Source: DASVHS01 sp038244815 (lineage in GTDB: Bacteria; Acidobacteriota; Thermoanaerobaculia; Gp7-AA8). Taken from it: a stretch of 64,000 nt of DNA. Both the position numbers and the translations under genes were made by a program. The stretch spans positions 35,052-99,051 of the forward strand of contig JBBRTB010000016.1 in assembly GCA_038244815.1 (NCBI GenBank), read 5' to 3'. Under the pieces are notes generated by a model. The model was not told the origin of the DNA, ran no database searches, and worked only from the letters and a program-made list of their open reading frames with translations. Shown here piece by piece: positions 34,255 to 44,206 of the stretch (the first letter of the stretch is position 1; each line of letters opens with the position of its first letter).

Positions 34255-34460
34255 AAATGCAAAATGCAAAATGCAAAATGCAGAATCAGGGTCGAGCGAA
34301 TGCGGAAGGCGCGGGACTGAGAAATCTTGAATGAAGAATCGGCCGTCGCCGTGATCGTGATTTCTTAATTCGAAATTCGAAATTCACTCCGACAACGGCT
34401 CAGAGCAGATACCAAATGCTTTTTTGCATTCTGCATTTTGCATTTTGCATTTCGAATTCT
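34247..34460. repeat. Heptamer arrays in inverted pair after rarA
   Basis: Left array: GGAAATG, four perfect AAAATGC units and AGAATCA (34247-34288). Right array: GCATTCT, GCATTTT twice, GCATTTC and GAATTCT (34426-34460), the inverted unit. Between them are TTAATTC and two GAAATTC units (34365-34385) and a second copy of 21 nt of the rarA 3' end (34294-34314, copied from 34228-34248). Confidence 0.8.
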
Positions 34461-34464
34461 GCCT

Positions 34465-34869
34465 TCACTCCGAATACGCGTTCGCCTTCCTCTTGATCAC
34501 CGCCGGCTTCCGGTCCTCGCCCACATTTACATAAACCACGGTCGCTTCGGTCACGACGACCCGTTTCTCCGGATCGTTGCCGCGGATGGCCTCACAGGTC
34601 ACCTTGACGGTGATCGAGGTCGTGCCGATGCGTACGGTCTCGGTCCAGAAGGAGATGAGATCGCCGACGAAGACGGGCTCGTGAAAGACGACCTTGTCCA
34701 TCGACACGGTGACCATGAAGCGGGAACCCTGCCGGCGCGCTTCGATCGCGCCGGCCTGGTCGATGTAGGAGAGGATGACGCCGCCGAAGATGGTGCCGTG
34801 GGCGTTGGTGTCGCGCGGCATCATGAGCACGCGAATGGCGGGCTCATCCCACTTCGAAACGGCTTCCAT
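34465..34869 (-). CDS. Hotdog-fold acyl-CoA thioesterase (YciA-like)
   Basis: 134-residue single hotdog domain. It shows MMPRDTNAHGTIFGGVILSYIDQAG, with the catalytic Asp (DTNAHG) and the helix-leading GGVILSY, then VVFHEPVFVGDLISFWTETV, typical of YciA/cytosolic long-chain acyl-CoA hydrolases. It cleaves acyl-CoA to acid plus CoA; chain preference unknown. Five bp after ppiD on the same strand, so probably co-transcribed. The stop is 4 bp from the right-hand heptamer array. Confidence 0.9.
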   Translation of the reverse strand: MEAVSKWDEPAIRVLMMPRDTNAHGTIFGGVILSYIDQAGAIEARRQGSRFMVTVSMDKVVFHEPVFVGDLISFWTETVRIGTTSITVKVTCEAIRGNDPEKRVVVTEATVVYVNVGEDRKPAVIKRKANAYSE

Positions 34870-34874
34870 CGGCG

Positions 34875-36827
34875 TCAGGCGCCCTGCTGCTGCGATTTGC
34901 TGCGCGACTGGAGCACCTGCTGATTGATGTCCACTTTCGCTTCTTTGCGCAGTTTCTCCAGAAGGACCGCGCGAAGATTGCGCGACTGCTGACCGCGGAT
35001 CATGTCCATGTAGGAAGCCTCATTCGCCTTCACGTCCGCATCGGTCACTTTCTTCTGTTCGGTTACCGAAAAAACGACGGCGCCATCGCCGGTGGCCACG
35101 GGGCCCTCGAGTTTTCCGACCGGAGCGGCAAAGGCCGTATTCACGAGCTGCGCGGTGTCGCCGGTGATGCCGCTGGTGAAGCCCTGGCGGTTCACGGTGG
35201 TGTCGCTGGCCGGAAGTCCGACTTTGGCGGCCACCGCGTCGACCGAAGGCGCGCCCGTCATGGCGTTCTTTAGCGCCTGCAGGGCCAGCTGCCTGGCCTT
35301 GCCCATCTTGGCGTCCTGCGTCACGCGGTCGCGGATCTCGGCCAGCGCGGTCACACCGGCCGGACGAATGCCGTACAGGAACGGGATGACGATGCCGCGC
35401 TGCGTGCCGGTCATCTCGCCCACGTCATTCTGTTTGGCGCTGAACGCCCATCCCGAGAGGGCCGGATTGGCGCCGATGCCGGGGATCGTATCCGTCTTCT
35501 GGAACCACAGCGTGTCGTTCGAGCTGATCTTGTCATTGGCGTACGCCGCGAACGCCTCGGCCGTGGCCGGTTTGTTCTGGCGAAGCTTCGCCGCGATCTG
35601 CGTCATCTGCTCGCGAGCCTGATCCTTGGCCATCTGTTCGGCCACCTGTGCGGCGAGCTCCGCCTTCACTTCTTCGAATGACTTCGTGGCCGCCGGACGC
35701 CGCTCCATTACTTTGAGGATGTGGTACCCGTACTGCGTCTTGATCGGATCGCTGATCTGATTGAGCGGCAGAGTGAACGCCGCGTTCTCGAACTCGGGCA
35801 CCATCTGCCCGCGCGAGAACCAGCCCAGATCGCCGCCCTTCGCCGCCGACTGAGGGTCGGCTGAATTTTGCTTGGCCAGGGCCGCGAAGTCCGCACCGGA
35901 GCGGAGCTGTTTCACCAGCGATTCCACCCTGGCCTTCGCCGCGGCGTCGACCTCGGGAGCGGCGTTCGGATCGACCTTGATCAGGATATGAAGGGCGTGG
36001 GCTTGCTCCGGGGTCTTGAAGTCGTTGACCGACGCTTCGTAGCGCTTCTTCAGTTCGTCTTCGCCGGGGATGATCTGCGACCGAAGGCGGTTGAAGTCGG
36101 CCATGAGGTACTTCACGTCGCGCTGTTCGGAGTGCGAATACTTCGACTGGTTGGCGCTGTAGAACGCATCGACCTCGGCAGGAGTGATCGTGACGGTGCC
36201 CAGCTCGCGGTTGGCCGGATAGAGCACGTAACGGATCTTCGCGTTCTCGCTGATGCGGCGGTACTCTGCATCGGCCATCTTCGGCGAGATGATGACCGAC
36301 GCCGCCATGACGCTCTCCATCTTCTGAATGGTGATGTCCCTGGCCAGCTGGTCCTCGAATTCCGCCGGCGAAGAGAAACCCAGGTTCGCCGTGACGTAAC
36401 GGGAATAGAGATCGGCTCCGATGAACGAGCCGTCCGGATTCTTGAGGATGGGAATCTCCATGATCTTCTTGCGGACCTCTTCCGGCGTGGCGCTGAGATG
36501 GAGGCGCTGCGCCTGCTGCAGCATGAGCCGCTGATCGACGAGCGAATCGATGACCTGCTTCGACAACCCCATCTGGTCGAGCATCTCCTGGGTGAGGTTC
36601 GCGCCGTAGATCTGACGGTAGTTCTGCTCCGCGTAGTACATGGCCCGGTCGAAATCGCGATACGTGATCGTCTCGCCGTTGACGCGCGCGGCGTAGCCCC
36701 CGGCCGCCGAAGCGCCGCTCGTACCGCCGGCACCCCAGTCGACGAAGATGAACAGGATGAAGACCGCCACAACCCCGACGAGGATCCACTTGAGCTGCTG
36801 GAAGCTGTCACGCATCAACTTGAGCAT
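34875..36827 (-). CDS. ppiD: PpiD-type periplasmic peptidyl-prolyl isomerase/foldase
   Basis: 650-residue SurA/PpiD family foldase. One N-terminal membrane anchor (about 13-32, WILVGVVAVFILFIFVDWG), a SurA-N-like chaperone region (about 50-260, ARVNGETITYRDFDRAM), a parvulin domain (about 275-370, QAHALHILIKVDP, AAKGGDLGWFSRGQMVPEFE, TQYGYHILKV), and a second C-terminal chaperone part. PpiD sits at the SecYEG exit in E. coli and helps exported proteins fold. Shine-Dalgarno AAGG. Divergent from the FecR-domain gene. Confidence 0.92.
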   Translation of the reverse strand: MLKLMRDSFQQLKWILVGVVAVFILFIFVDWGAGGTSGASAAGGYAARVNGETITYRDFDRAMYYAEQNYRQIYGANLTQEMLDQMGLSKQVIDSLVDQRLMLQQAQRLHLSATPEEVRKKIMEIPILKNPDGSFIGADLYSRYVTANLGFSSPAEFEDQLARDITIQKMESVMAASVIISPKMADAEYRRISENAKIRYVLYPANRELGTVTITPAEVDAFYSANQSKYSHSEQRDVKYLMADFNRLRSQIIPGEDELKKRYEASVNDFKTPEQAHALHILIKVDPNAAPEVDAAAKARVESLVKQLRSGADFAALAKQNSADPQSAAKGGDLGWFSRGQMVPEFENAAFTLPLNQISDPIKTQYGYHILKVMERRPAATKSFEEVKAELAAQVAEQMAKDQAREQMTQIAAKLRQNKPATAEAFAAYANDKISSNDTLWFQKTDTIPGIGANPALSGWAFSAKQNDVGEMTGTQRGIVIPFLYGIRPAGVTALAEIRDRVTQDAKMGKARQLALQALKNAMTGAPSVDAVAAKVGLPASDTTVNRQGFTSGITGDTAQLVNTAFAAPVGKLEGPVATGDGAVVFSVTEQKKVTDADVKANEASYMDMIRGQQSRNLRAVLLEKLRKEAKVDINQQVLQSRSKSQQQGA

Positions 36828-36937
36828 GGGAACTACCTTTCGGACGAAATGTCGCCGCGCGGGCGACGAGTGAGAACCTCAAGAAAAAACGGCGCATCTT
36901 ACCTATTCCCCGCCGTCGCGTAAACGCCTCTCTGTGC

Positions 36938-36943
36938 TATAAC
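36938..36943 (+). promoter_or_regulatory. TATAAC -10 box, probable leaderless promoter
   Basis: TATAAC, 5 nt, then GTG at 36949 (an in-frame ATG follows at 36958). Confidence 0.4.
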
Positions 36944-36948
36944 AATTC

Positions 36949-38397
36949 GTGGCGGGAATGGCCAAAAAGCGTAGCAGGGCAGTGCAAGGTGCCGAAGTCG
37001 ATTGGTACCTGATATCGATCGACCGGCTCAAGCAGGTCGGTCTTGTCGTCTTGATTCTCCTCCTTGCCGCTGCCGGTTACTTCTTCTGGCAGAAGGAGAA
37101 GGGCAACCCGCGCTCGAATGCCGAATCCGCGATCGCCGACGCGCGACAGGCCCTGAACTCACTGGCTGCCTCGAAGGACTTCAACATTCACCGCCCCGAG
37201 TTCGATCGTGCGCAACGCAAACTGGACGAGGCGAATTCGCACTTCGGGGCCACAAAGTACGCCGAGGCTCAGGACGCGGCGGTGGAATCGCAGACCATCA
37301 GCCGCGGTGCGCTCAGCGGCGACCGCGAGAACGACGCCCAGTTTCTCACCGTGGAAGGCGATGTCCGGTTTCAGAAGGGCGGTTCCGGCGACTTCAAACC
37401 TGCCGAGCCGCGCACTCCTCTATTCAATGGCGACTGGGTCAAGACCGGGGATCATGCCTCAGCCGAGCTCATCTTTTCGAACGGGTCGCTCTACACGATC
37501 GGCTCCAACGCGCTGCTGGAGATCTACTCGCAGGTCACCCCCGGTTCGTCGAAGAAGACGAACGAAGTGAAGATGCAGGTCGGCTCGGTCGAAGTGGCCA
37601 CGACCGACGACCAGTCGACCGTGCGCACGCCGGGCACGCGCGTGGTGATCGACTCCGAGTCGACCACCCAGGTGGGCGTCGACAAGGGGCAGCAGACCGC
37701 CGTCGTGGCCACGCGGGGAACCGCGTCGGTGGCATCGAGCACGGGCGGCCAGACCATCAAGCTCAGCAGCGGCGAAAAAGTCAGCGCCACCGCGGCGGGC
37801 CAGGTCTCCGGCGTCAAGACGCTCGCCGAACCTCCGGCGATCCTCTCGCCGGCCGACAACCAGGTGTTCCAGATGACCGGCGACCTGCGCGTGCAGTTCG
37901 GCTGGGACAAGGAGCCGGCGGCCGGCGCCTACGTCCTGCAGGTTTCCCGCTCCCGCCTCTTCTCGACCCTGGAGATCAACTCGCGGCGCCAGACCACCAC
38001 CGCGAACGCAAAGGTGACCTCGGAAGGCTCGTTCTACTGGCGCGTCGCCTCCCTGGGAACCGACGGCGAGGTCGGGCCGTTCTCCTCGTTCCGGCGCTTC
38101 CGCGTCTCCGGAGGCAGCCGAGGCGGGTCGAGCGCGGTGACGGCGGACCGGGAGCCGCCGAAGCTGCAGCTCAACAAGCCGTACTCGATCGGCGGTCCGT
38201 TCTTCATGATCGAAGGGACGACCGAGCCGGGCGCCACCGTGTTCATCAACGAGGAAGAAGTGGACGTCGAGTCCAACGGCCACTTCAAGAAGCTGGTGAG
38301 CTTCAGCAAGACCGGCTCGAACGCGGTGGTGGTGAAAGCGATCGACCCCGCGGGCAACCAGACCGTGAAGTCCGAGTCCGTGTTCGTGGAGGAGTGA
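36949..38397 (+). CDS. Membrane-anchored FecR-domain protein
   Basis: 482 residues: short cytoplasmic N-terminus, one membrane segment (about 30-46, VGLVVLILLLAAAGYFFW), a helical coiled region (about 58-120), then a FecR-type beta domain (about 130-260) with DWVKTGDHASAELIFSNGSLYTIGSNALLEI, VQVGSVEVAT-like strands and RTPGTRVVIDSESTTQV. Toward the C-terminus are a fibronectin-like segment (FGWDKEPAAGAYVLQVSRS, FYWRVASL) and an Ig-like tail (MIEGTTEPGATVFINEE). Large FecR proteins of this kind are scaffold or surface-binding rather than iron-signalling proteins; no sigma/anti-sigma partner is adjacent. GTG start follows TATAAC by 5 nt. Confidence 0.75.
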   Translation: MAGMAKKRSRAVQGAEVDWYLISIDRLKQVGLVVLILLLAAAGYFFWQKEKGNPRSNAESAIADARQALNSLAASKDFNIHRPEFDRAQRKLDEANSHFGATKYAEAQDAAVESQTISRGALSGDRENDAQFLTVEGDVRFQKGGSGDFKPAEPRTPLFNGDWVKTGDHASAELIFSNGSLYTIGSNALLEIYSQVTPGSSKKTNEVKMQVGSVEVATTDDQSTVRTPGTRVVIDSESTTQVGVDKGQQTAVVATRGTASVASSTGGQTIKLSSGEKVSATAAGQVSGVKTLAEPPAILSPADNQVFQMTGDLRVQFGWDKEPAAGAYVLQVSRSRLFSTLEINSRRQTTTANAKVTSEGSFYWRVASLGTDGEVGPFSSFRRFRVSGGSRGGSSAVTADREPPKLQLNKPYSIGGPFFMIEGTTEPGATVFINEEEVDVESNGHFKKLVSFSKTGSNAVVVKAIDPAGNQTVKSESVFVEE

Positions 38398-38406
38398 CGG
38401 ACGTTC

Positions 38407-38601
38407 TCGGTGCTGGGTGCTCGGTGCTCGGTGCTGGGTGCTAGGTGCCTCGGTGCTGGGTGCTTCGGTTCGCCCACCGCAAAACCGAGAACCGAGAACC
38501 GAGGGACCGCGGATCAAGGACCGACGACCGAGGACCGATGACCGAGCATCCAGCACCGAGCACCGAGCACCCAGCACCCAGCACCCAGCACCCAGCACCG
38601 A
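38407..38601. repeat. Three heptamer arrays before mreB, outer two inverted
   Basis: Left: eight units TNGGTGC (38407-38463, one extra C). Middle: ACCGANN-type units (38484-38547, one extra base and two degraded units). Right: eight units GCACCNA or GCATCCA (38546-38601), the reverse complement of the left unit. Outer arms could pair over about 56 nt. Confidence 0.85.
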
Positions 38602-38686
38602 CTGTATAGTTCGCGGGGCAAACGTTTTGCACCACGTCTTCGCGACTACGCTACCGAGATCCACCTGACAGGGGAAAATTGCTTCA

Positions 38687-39712
<1,026 letters not shown>

Positions 39713-39755
39713 GCGCGACACTGGCGTAATTTCTGCTCAGGGCGGTTGATCAGTT

Positions 39756-40616
39756 ATGGCAGTTCCCTCAGACGTCATCCCGCGTCGGCCAACGCTGTTG
39801 TTCATCGTCGTCCTCTCACTCCTGTTCATTCTGATGAGCCTGAGCAGCCGGACGCGGTACATCGGCGAGACGCGTACGCTCTTCGAGCGCACCGTGATGA
39901 CGGTGTTCTCTCCCGTGCCGCGGGCGGTGAACTGGGTGGGCGGGACGGCATCCGACATGTTCCACGGCTACCTGGATATGCGCCGGGCCGTGAATGAGAA
40001 TCTCGACCTGCACCGCAGAGTGGCCGCGCTGACCATGGAGAACCTCAAGCTTCGCCAGTCTGCGACGGACATGCGCCGTATGCGCAGCCTCCTTGGCTAT
40101 TCCGAGCAGTTCACGCTGCAGACCTCGGTGGCGCAGGCGATCATGCTCGACACGTCGGGCCGCTTCAAATCGATCATCATCGATCGCGGATCGTCCGACG
40201 ACATCGAGATCAACGACGCCGTGGCCAATGCCAGCGGGCTCATCGGACGCGTCGTATTGACGACGAAGGACATGGCCAAGGTACAGCTTCTGACAGACGG
40301 GAACTCCGCGGTCGGCGCGCTCATCGAACGGACTCGGCGGCAGGGAGTGATCCGCGGTGACGGATCGGGTGGTCTGCAGATGAACGACGTGCCGGCGCTG
40401 TCGGACGTCGTGGCCGGGGACCGCGTCTTCACGGCCGGCATCGACGGCATCTATCCAAAGGGGATTCCCATCGGCGTGGTCGTCAAAGCCGAGCAGGGGC
40501 CGAACCTCTTCAAGAACATCCTGGTCAGGCCGGCCATCGAAACCGGGTCCATCGAAGAGGTCATCATCATTCACACGCGCAAGATTCCGGCGGGAGTGGT
40601 GAGGTACACCCCGTGA
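39756..40616 (+). CDS. mreC: Rod shape-determining protein MreC
   Basis: 286-residue bitopic protein: short cytoplasmic tail, one membrane segment (about 12-30, TLLFIVVLSLLFILMSLSS), a coiled-coil (about 65-110, NENLDLHRRVAALTMENLKL) and the two-barrel periplasmic domain (about 120-275) with SGLIGRVVLTTKDMAKVQLLTD and FTAGIDGIYPKGIPIGVV, both typical MreC stretches. It bridges MreB and PBP2. Its stop overlaps mreD as GTGA. Confidence 0.93.
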   Translation: MAVPSDVIPRRPTLLFIVVLSLLFILMSLSSRTRYIGETRTLFERTVMTVFSPVPRAVNWVGGTASDMFHGYLDMRRAVNENLDLHRRVAALTMENLKLRQSATDMRRMRSLLGYSEQFTLQTSVAQAIMLDTSGRFKSIIIDRGSSDDIEINDAVANASGLIGRVVLTTKDMAKVQLLTDGNSAVGALIERTRRQGVIRGDGSGGLQMNDVPALSDVVAGDRVFTAGIDGIYPKGIPIGVVVKAEQGPNLFKNILVRPAIETGSIEEVIIIHTRKIPAGVVRYTP

Positions 40617-41107
40617 GGTGGTTGCGCTTCGCCGTGGGCCTGCTGATCGCGCTGACGCTGCATTCGCTGCTGGACAGCTTCTTTCCGAACGCGCTGGCGT
40701 TTTTCAATCCTTACGTCATCCTCATCGTGTACTACGCGATGGGCGGCAACGTCCTGGGAGCGATCATCGCCGGCGTGATCGCCGGTCTGGTGCAGGATGC
40801 CTTTTCATCGTCGATGTTCGGACTGCACGCGTTTTCGCTGACTGTCTGCGCGTACATCGTGGCGTACATCAACTCGCGCCTGTCGCTGCGCGGGACGTTC
40901 GCGTTCGGCGCCTGTCTGGCCGGGGCGGTGATCGTCAATGAGCTGGTGATCTATATCCTCGTAAACATCCTCCTGCGGCAGCGCATCGAGATGTTCGAGC
41001 AGGGTCTGCTCGTCAAGACGATCTTCACGCTCATCTTCGGAATGTTTGTGTATCAGCTTCTGGCGCTGTTCCTGCGCGAGGAGCCGGTGGAAGCAACCAG
41101 GTTCTAA
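40613..41107 (+). CDS. mreD: Rod shape-determining protein MreD
   Basis: 164-residue integral membrane protein of about five or six helices (LLIALTLHSLLDSFF, AFFNPYVILIVYYAMGGNVL, IIAGVIAGLVQDAFSSSMFG, IYILVNILLRQ). The G-x-x-x-G-L-x-Q-D pattern in the third helix and overall size fit MreD, which completes the MreBCD scaffold. The GTG start overlaps the mreC stop by 4 nt. Sequence alone is weakly diagnostic; position between mreC and the PBP2 gene decides the call. Confidence 0.88.
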   Translation: MRWLRFAVGLLIALTLHSLLDSFFPNALAFFNPYVILIVYYAMGGNVLGAIIAGVIAGLVQDAFSSSMFGLHAFSLTVCAYIVAYINSRLSLRGTFAFGACLAGAVIVNELVIYILVNILLRQRIEMFEQGLLVKTIFTLIFGMFVYQLLALFLREEPVEATRF

Positions 41108-41111
41108 GCCC

Positions 41112-43088
41112 ATGCGAGTCTATCGAGACGATCAGAAGTTCCTGCAGTTCCGCATCAACGCCGTGTTGTGGGGCATCGCCGCAGTCTTCGTGTTCCTGGC
41201 CGGATCGTTCTGGTTCGTGCAGGGCGTGCAGGCCGACAAGTATCGCGGGTTGTCCGAGGCCAACGCGCTGCGAGAGAACGTGATCCCGGCGAAGCGCGGC
41301 CTGATCATGGACCGCAACGGCAAGATTCTCGCGGACAACCAGCCGACGTATTCGCTGACGGTCGATCGCGTGGTGCTGAAATCGCTCATCAAAGGCGACG
41401 CCAATCATCGCCCCAAGCTCATCACCTTTCTCTCCGGCGTCCAGGGAGTGCCGCCCCAGGAGATCGAAGCCCGCTTTGAGAAGGGAAAAGACATTCCCAT
41501 GGCCCGGCCGCTGCCGGTCGGCGAAGATCTGGCCATGGATCAGGTGGCCTCGATCCAGGCCCAGGCAGTGTCGTTTCCAGAGCTGAACGTCAATCCCGTG
41601 CAACGCCGCAACTACGGCTACGGCACGATGGCCGCGCATGTGATGGGATTCCTCGGCGAGGTCAACGACAAGGACCTCGCCCAGCATCCCGACCTCAAGC
41701 AGGGCGACCTCATCGGCAAGCGCGGCGTCGAGCTGATGTACGACAACTATCTCCGCGGCAGAGACGGCGCCGAGTACTGGGAGTACGACAGCCATGGCCG
41801 CCGCCTCTCAGAGTACGTGCCTGCCCGCAAGGAAGCGGTGGCCGGCGACAACGTCTATCTGACGCTCGACTTCGAGATGCAGCGCCGCGCCGAACAGTAC
41901 TTCATCGAAAACGAATTCGTCGGCGCCGCGGTCGCGCTCGATCCCCGCAACGGCGAAGTACTGACCATGGTCTCGTCGCCGACGTTCAATCCAAACGTCT
42001 ACTCGAAGCGCTTCACACCGCAGGTGTGGAAGACCATCATCTCCAATCCGTTCAAGATCGAGCTGAACCGCTGCATCCAGGGCCTCTACTCGCCGGGATC
42101 GGTCTTCAAGGCTGTCATGGCCATGGCCGGACTCTCCGACGACGCCATCACACCGACGACGACGTTCGACTGCGCCGGTACGGCGGTGTTTTTCGGACGC
42201 CGCTTCCGCTGCTGGCGGCGCGCCGGGCACGGCTCCGTCTCCGTCGCCAACGCCCTCAAAGTCTCCTGCGACATCTTCTTCTACAACGTGGGAGCGCGGC
42301 TCGGTGTCGACAAGATCGCCGAGTACGCCCACAACCTGACGTTCGGCGAGATCTCCAAGATCGATCTCGACGGCGAAAAGGCCGGCCTCCTTCCATCGAC
42401 CACCTGGGCGGAGCAGAAGCAGCACCGCAAGTGGTATCCGTCGGAGACCATTTCTGTGGCCATCGGTCAGGGACCGCTGATCGTGACGCCGCTGCAGGTC
42501 GCGAACATGATGGCCGCCATCGCCAACGGCGGAAAGGTCTACCAGCCCCACGTCGTGCGCAAGATCGAGCACATCAATCCGGACGGCACGAAGAGCTTGA
42601 AGGCCGTGCAACCGCAGGTGCTGCACGAGGTGAGACTCTCACCGGCCGCGCTGCAGACGGTCCGCCTCGGCCTCTGGAAGGTGGTCAACGAAGAAGGAGG
42701 AACGGGCGGCAACGCGCGCATCACCGGCCTCGACATCTGCGGCAAGACCGGCACGGTGCAGGTCATCGCCCAGCACGGCTGGATCAGCACGGCGAACATG
42801 CCGTTCAGCGCGCGCGATCACGCCTGGTTCGCCTCGTTCGGCCCGCGCGACAACCCGGAGCTCGTCGTCGTCGTTTTCGTCGAGCACGCCGGAACGCACG
42901 GCGGCATCGACTCCGCACCGCTGGCGAAACTCATGTACGAGGCCCATTTCCGCCGGGACATTCAGAACACGCGTCTCGACCTCAGCAACCCCGATACGCT
43001 CGAAGCGATCAAGGAAGGGAAAACGCCCGTCCCGGGCCAGGCACCGAAGGCACCTGCGGTTCCTGTCGACAGCAACCTGGGACACTGA
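41112..43088 (+). CDS. mrdA: Penicillin-binding protein 2 (elongation transpeptidase)
   Basis: 658-residue class B PBP. N-terminal membrane segment (about 16-36), pedestal domain (RGLIMDRNGKILADNQPTYS), transpeptidase domain with S-x-x-K in SPGSVFK (Ser about 330), the second motif SCDIFFYNVG (Ser-Cys-Asp, the PBP2-type variant of S-x-N), and KTGT near 545. It crosslinks side-wall peptidoglycan with RodA. ATG 41112 follows mreD by 4 bp. A Pro/Lys-rich tail (EGKTPVPGQAPKAP) closes the protein. Confidence 0.96.
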   Translation: MRVYRDDQKFLQFRINAVLWGIAAVFVFLAGSFWFVQGVQADKYRGLSEANALRENVIPAKRGLIMDRNGKILADNQPTYSLTVDRVVLKSLIKGDANHRPKLITFLSGVQGVPPQEIEARFEKGKDIPMARPLPVGEDLAMDQVASIQAQAVSFPELNVNPVQRRNYGYGTMAAHVMGFLGEVNDKDLAQHPDLKQGDLIGKRGVELMYDNYLRGRDGAEYWEYDSHGRRLSEYVPARKEAVAGDNVYLTLDFEMQRRAEQYFIENEFVGAAVALDPRNGEVLTMVSSPTFNPNVYSKRFTPQVWKTIISNPFKIELNRCIQGLYSPGSVFKAVMAMAGLSDDAITPTTTFDCAGTAVFFGRRFRCWRRAGHGSVSVANALKVSCDIFFYNVGARLGVDKIAEYAHNLTFGEISKIDLDGEKAGLLPSTTWAEQKQHRKWYPSETISVAIGQGPLIVTPLQVANMMAAIANGGKVYQPHVVRKIEHINPDGTKSLKAVQPQVLHEVRLSPAALQTVRLGLWKVVNEEGGTGGNARITGLDICGKTGTVQVIAQHGWISTANMPFSARDHAWFASFGPRDNPELVVVVFVEHAGTHGGIDSAPLAKLMYEAHFRRDIQNTRLDLSNPDTLEAIKEGKTPVPGQAPKAPAVPVDSNLGH

Positions 43089-43097
43089 CGTCAGACG

Positions 43098-44201
43098 ATG
43101 CCCACCGACCGCACTCGAAACCTGCCTACGCTGGACTGGAACTTCATCGGCACCGCCCTGGTGATCGCCGCGATCGGCTGCCTGCTCGTCTATAGCGCCA
43201 CCTATTTCAATGATCCCGGCCTGAACACCTTCAAAAAGCAGCTTCTCTGGATCGGAATCGGGATCGCCCTCATGGCGCTCTTCATCAGCGTCGACTACCA
43301 CGTCCTGTTCGATATCGCCCCGATTCTGTACGGCATCGGTGTGGTGCTGCTCGTCTATCTCCTGGTCTGGGGGAAGGTCACCGCCAACGTGAAGTCGTGG
43401 ATCCACATCGGCGGTTTTCAGTTTCAGCCCGCCGAGTTCATGAAGGTGTTCACGGCCCTGATGCTGGCGAAGTTTTTCGACTCGAACGATCGCGCCTATC
43501 TGAATTTCCGGTCGTTCTGCTATGCCATGGGCATCATCGGCCTGCCGGTCGGACTGATCATCGTGCAACCCGACTTCGGGACGGCGGCGACGTTCTTTCC
43601 GCTCGTGGCCGTGGCCATGTTCTTCGGCGGCATCCGCCCACGCATCTGGGCGGCCATGATCCTCATCGGCCTCATCGCCCTCCCCGCCGGCTGGGTCTTC
43701 TTCCTGAAGCCATATCAGAAAGAACGGATCATGATCTTCCTGAATCCGGAACGCGATCCGCTCGGGTCCGGCTACCAGGTCACGCAGGCCAAGATTGCCA
43801 TCGGCTCGGGCGGCATCCACGGCAAAGGATTCAAACAGGGCACCCAGGCGGCGCTCGGCTATCTTCCGGCACGGCACACCGACTTCATCTTCGCCGTCCT
43901 CGGCGAGGAGTGGGGGTTCATCGGCGTGGTCATCGTTCTCAGCCTCTACCTCTACCTGATCACGCAGGCGCTGACGTTCGCCAAACATGCCCGCGACCGC
44001 GGCGGCACGTTCTTATGCATCTGCCTCATCTCCTTCATCATCTTTCACGTTTTCATCAACGTGGCCATGCAGATCGGTGTGCTGCCGACCACCGGCATTC
44101 CGCTGCCGCTCATCTCCTACGGCGGATCGTCGACGATGATGTTCATGATCGCCATCGGGCTGATCGCGAACGTGGATATGCGGCGGTTCGTCAACGCCTG
44201 A
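43098..44201 (+). CDS. rodA: RodA peptidoglycan polymerase (SEDS)
   Basis: 367-residue SEDS glycosyltransferase with about ten membrane helices. Typical stretches: YSATYFNDPGLNTFKKQLLW, GGFQFQPAEFMKVFTALMLA, IVQPDFGTAATFFPL (catalytic Asp in the large loop), PERDPLGSGYQVTQAKIAIG, FAVLGEEWGF, and PTTGIPLPLISYGGSSTMMF. It polymerises lipid II glycan chains with PBP2. It sits 9 bp after mrdA as the last gene of the operon, convergent with hslR 5 bp away. Distinguished from FtsW by its place in the mre operon. Confidence 0.95.
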   Translation: MPTDRTRNLPTLDWNFIGTALVIAAIGCLLVYSATYFNDPGLNTFKKQLLWIGIGIALMALFISVDYHVLFDIAPILYGIGVVLLVYLLVWGKVTANVKSWIHIGGFQFQPAEFMKVFTALMLAKFFDSNDRAYLNFRSFCYAMGIIGLPVGLIIVQPDFGTAATFFPLVAVAMFFGGIRPRIWAAMILIGLIALPAGWVFFLKPYQKERIMIFLNPERDPLGSGYQVTQAKIAIGSGGIHGKGFKQGTQAALGYLPARHTDFIFAVLGEEWGFIGVVIVLSLYLYLITQALTFAKHARDRGGTFLCICLISFIIFHVFINVAMQIGVLPTTGIPLPLISYGGSSTMMFMIAIGLIANVDMRRFVNA

Positions 44202-44206
44202 GTGAC

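Noticed and set aside
38407..38601. CRISPR array
   Set aside because: Units are 7 nt with no spacers, arms are inverted to each other, and no cas gene is near.
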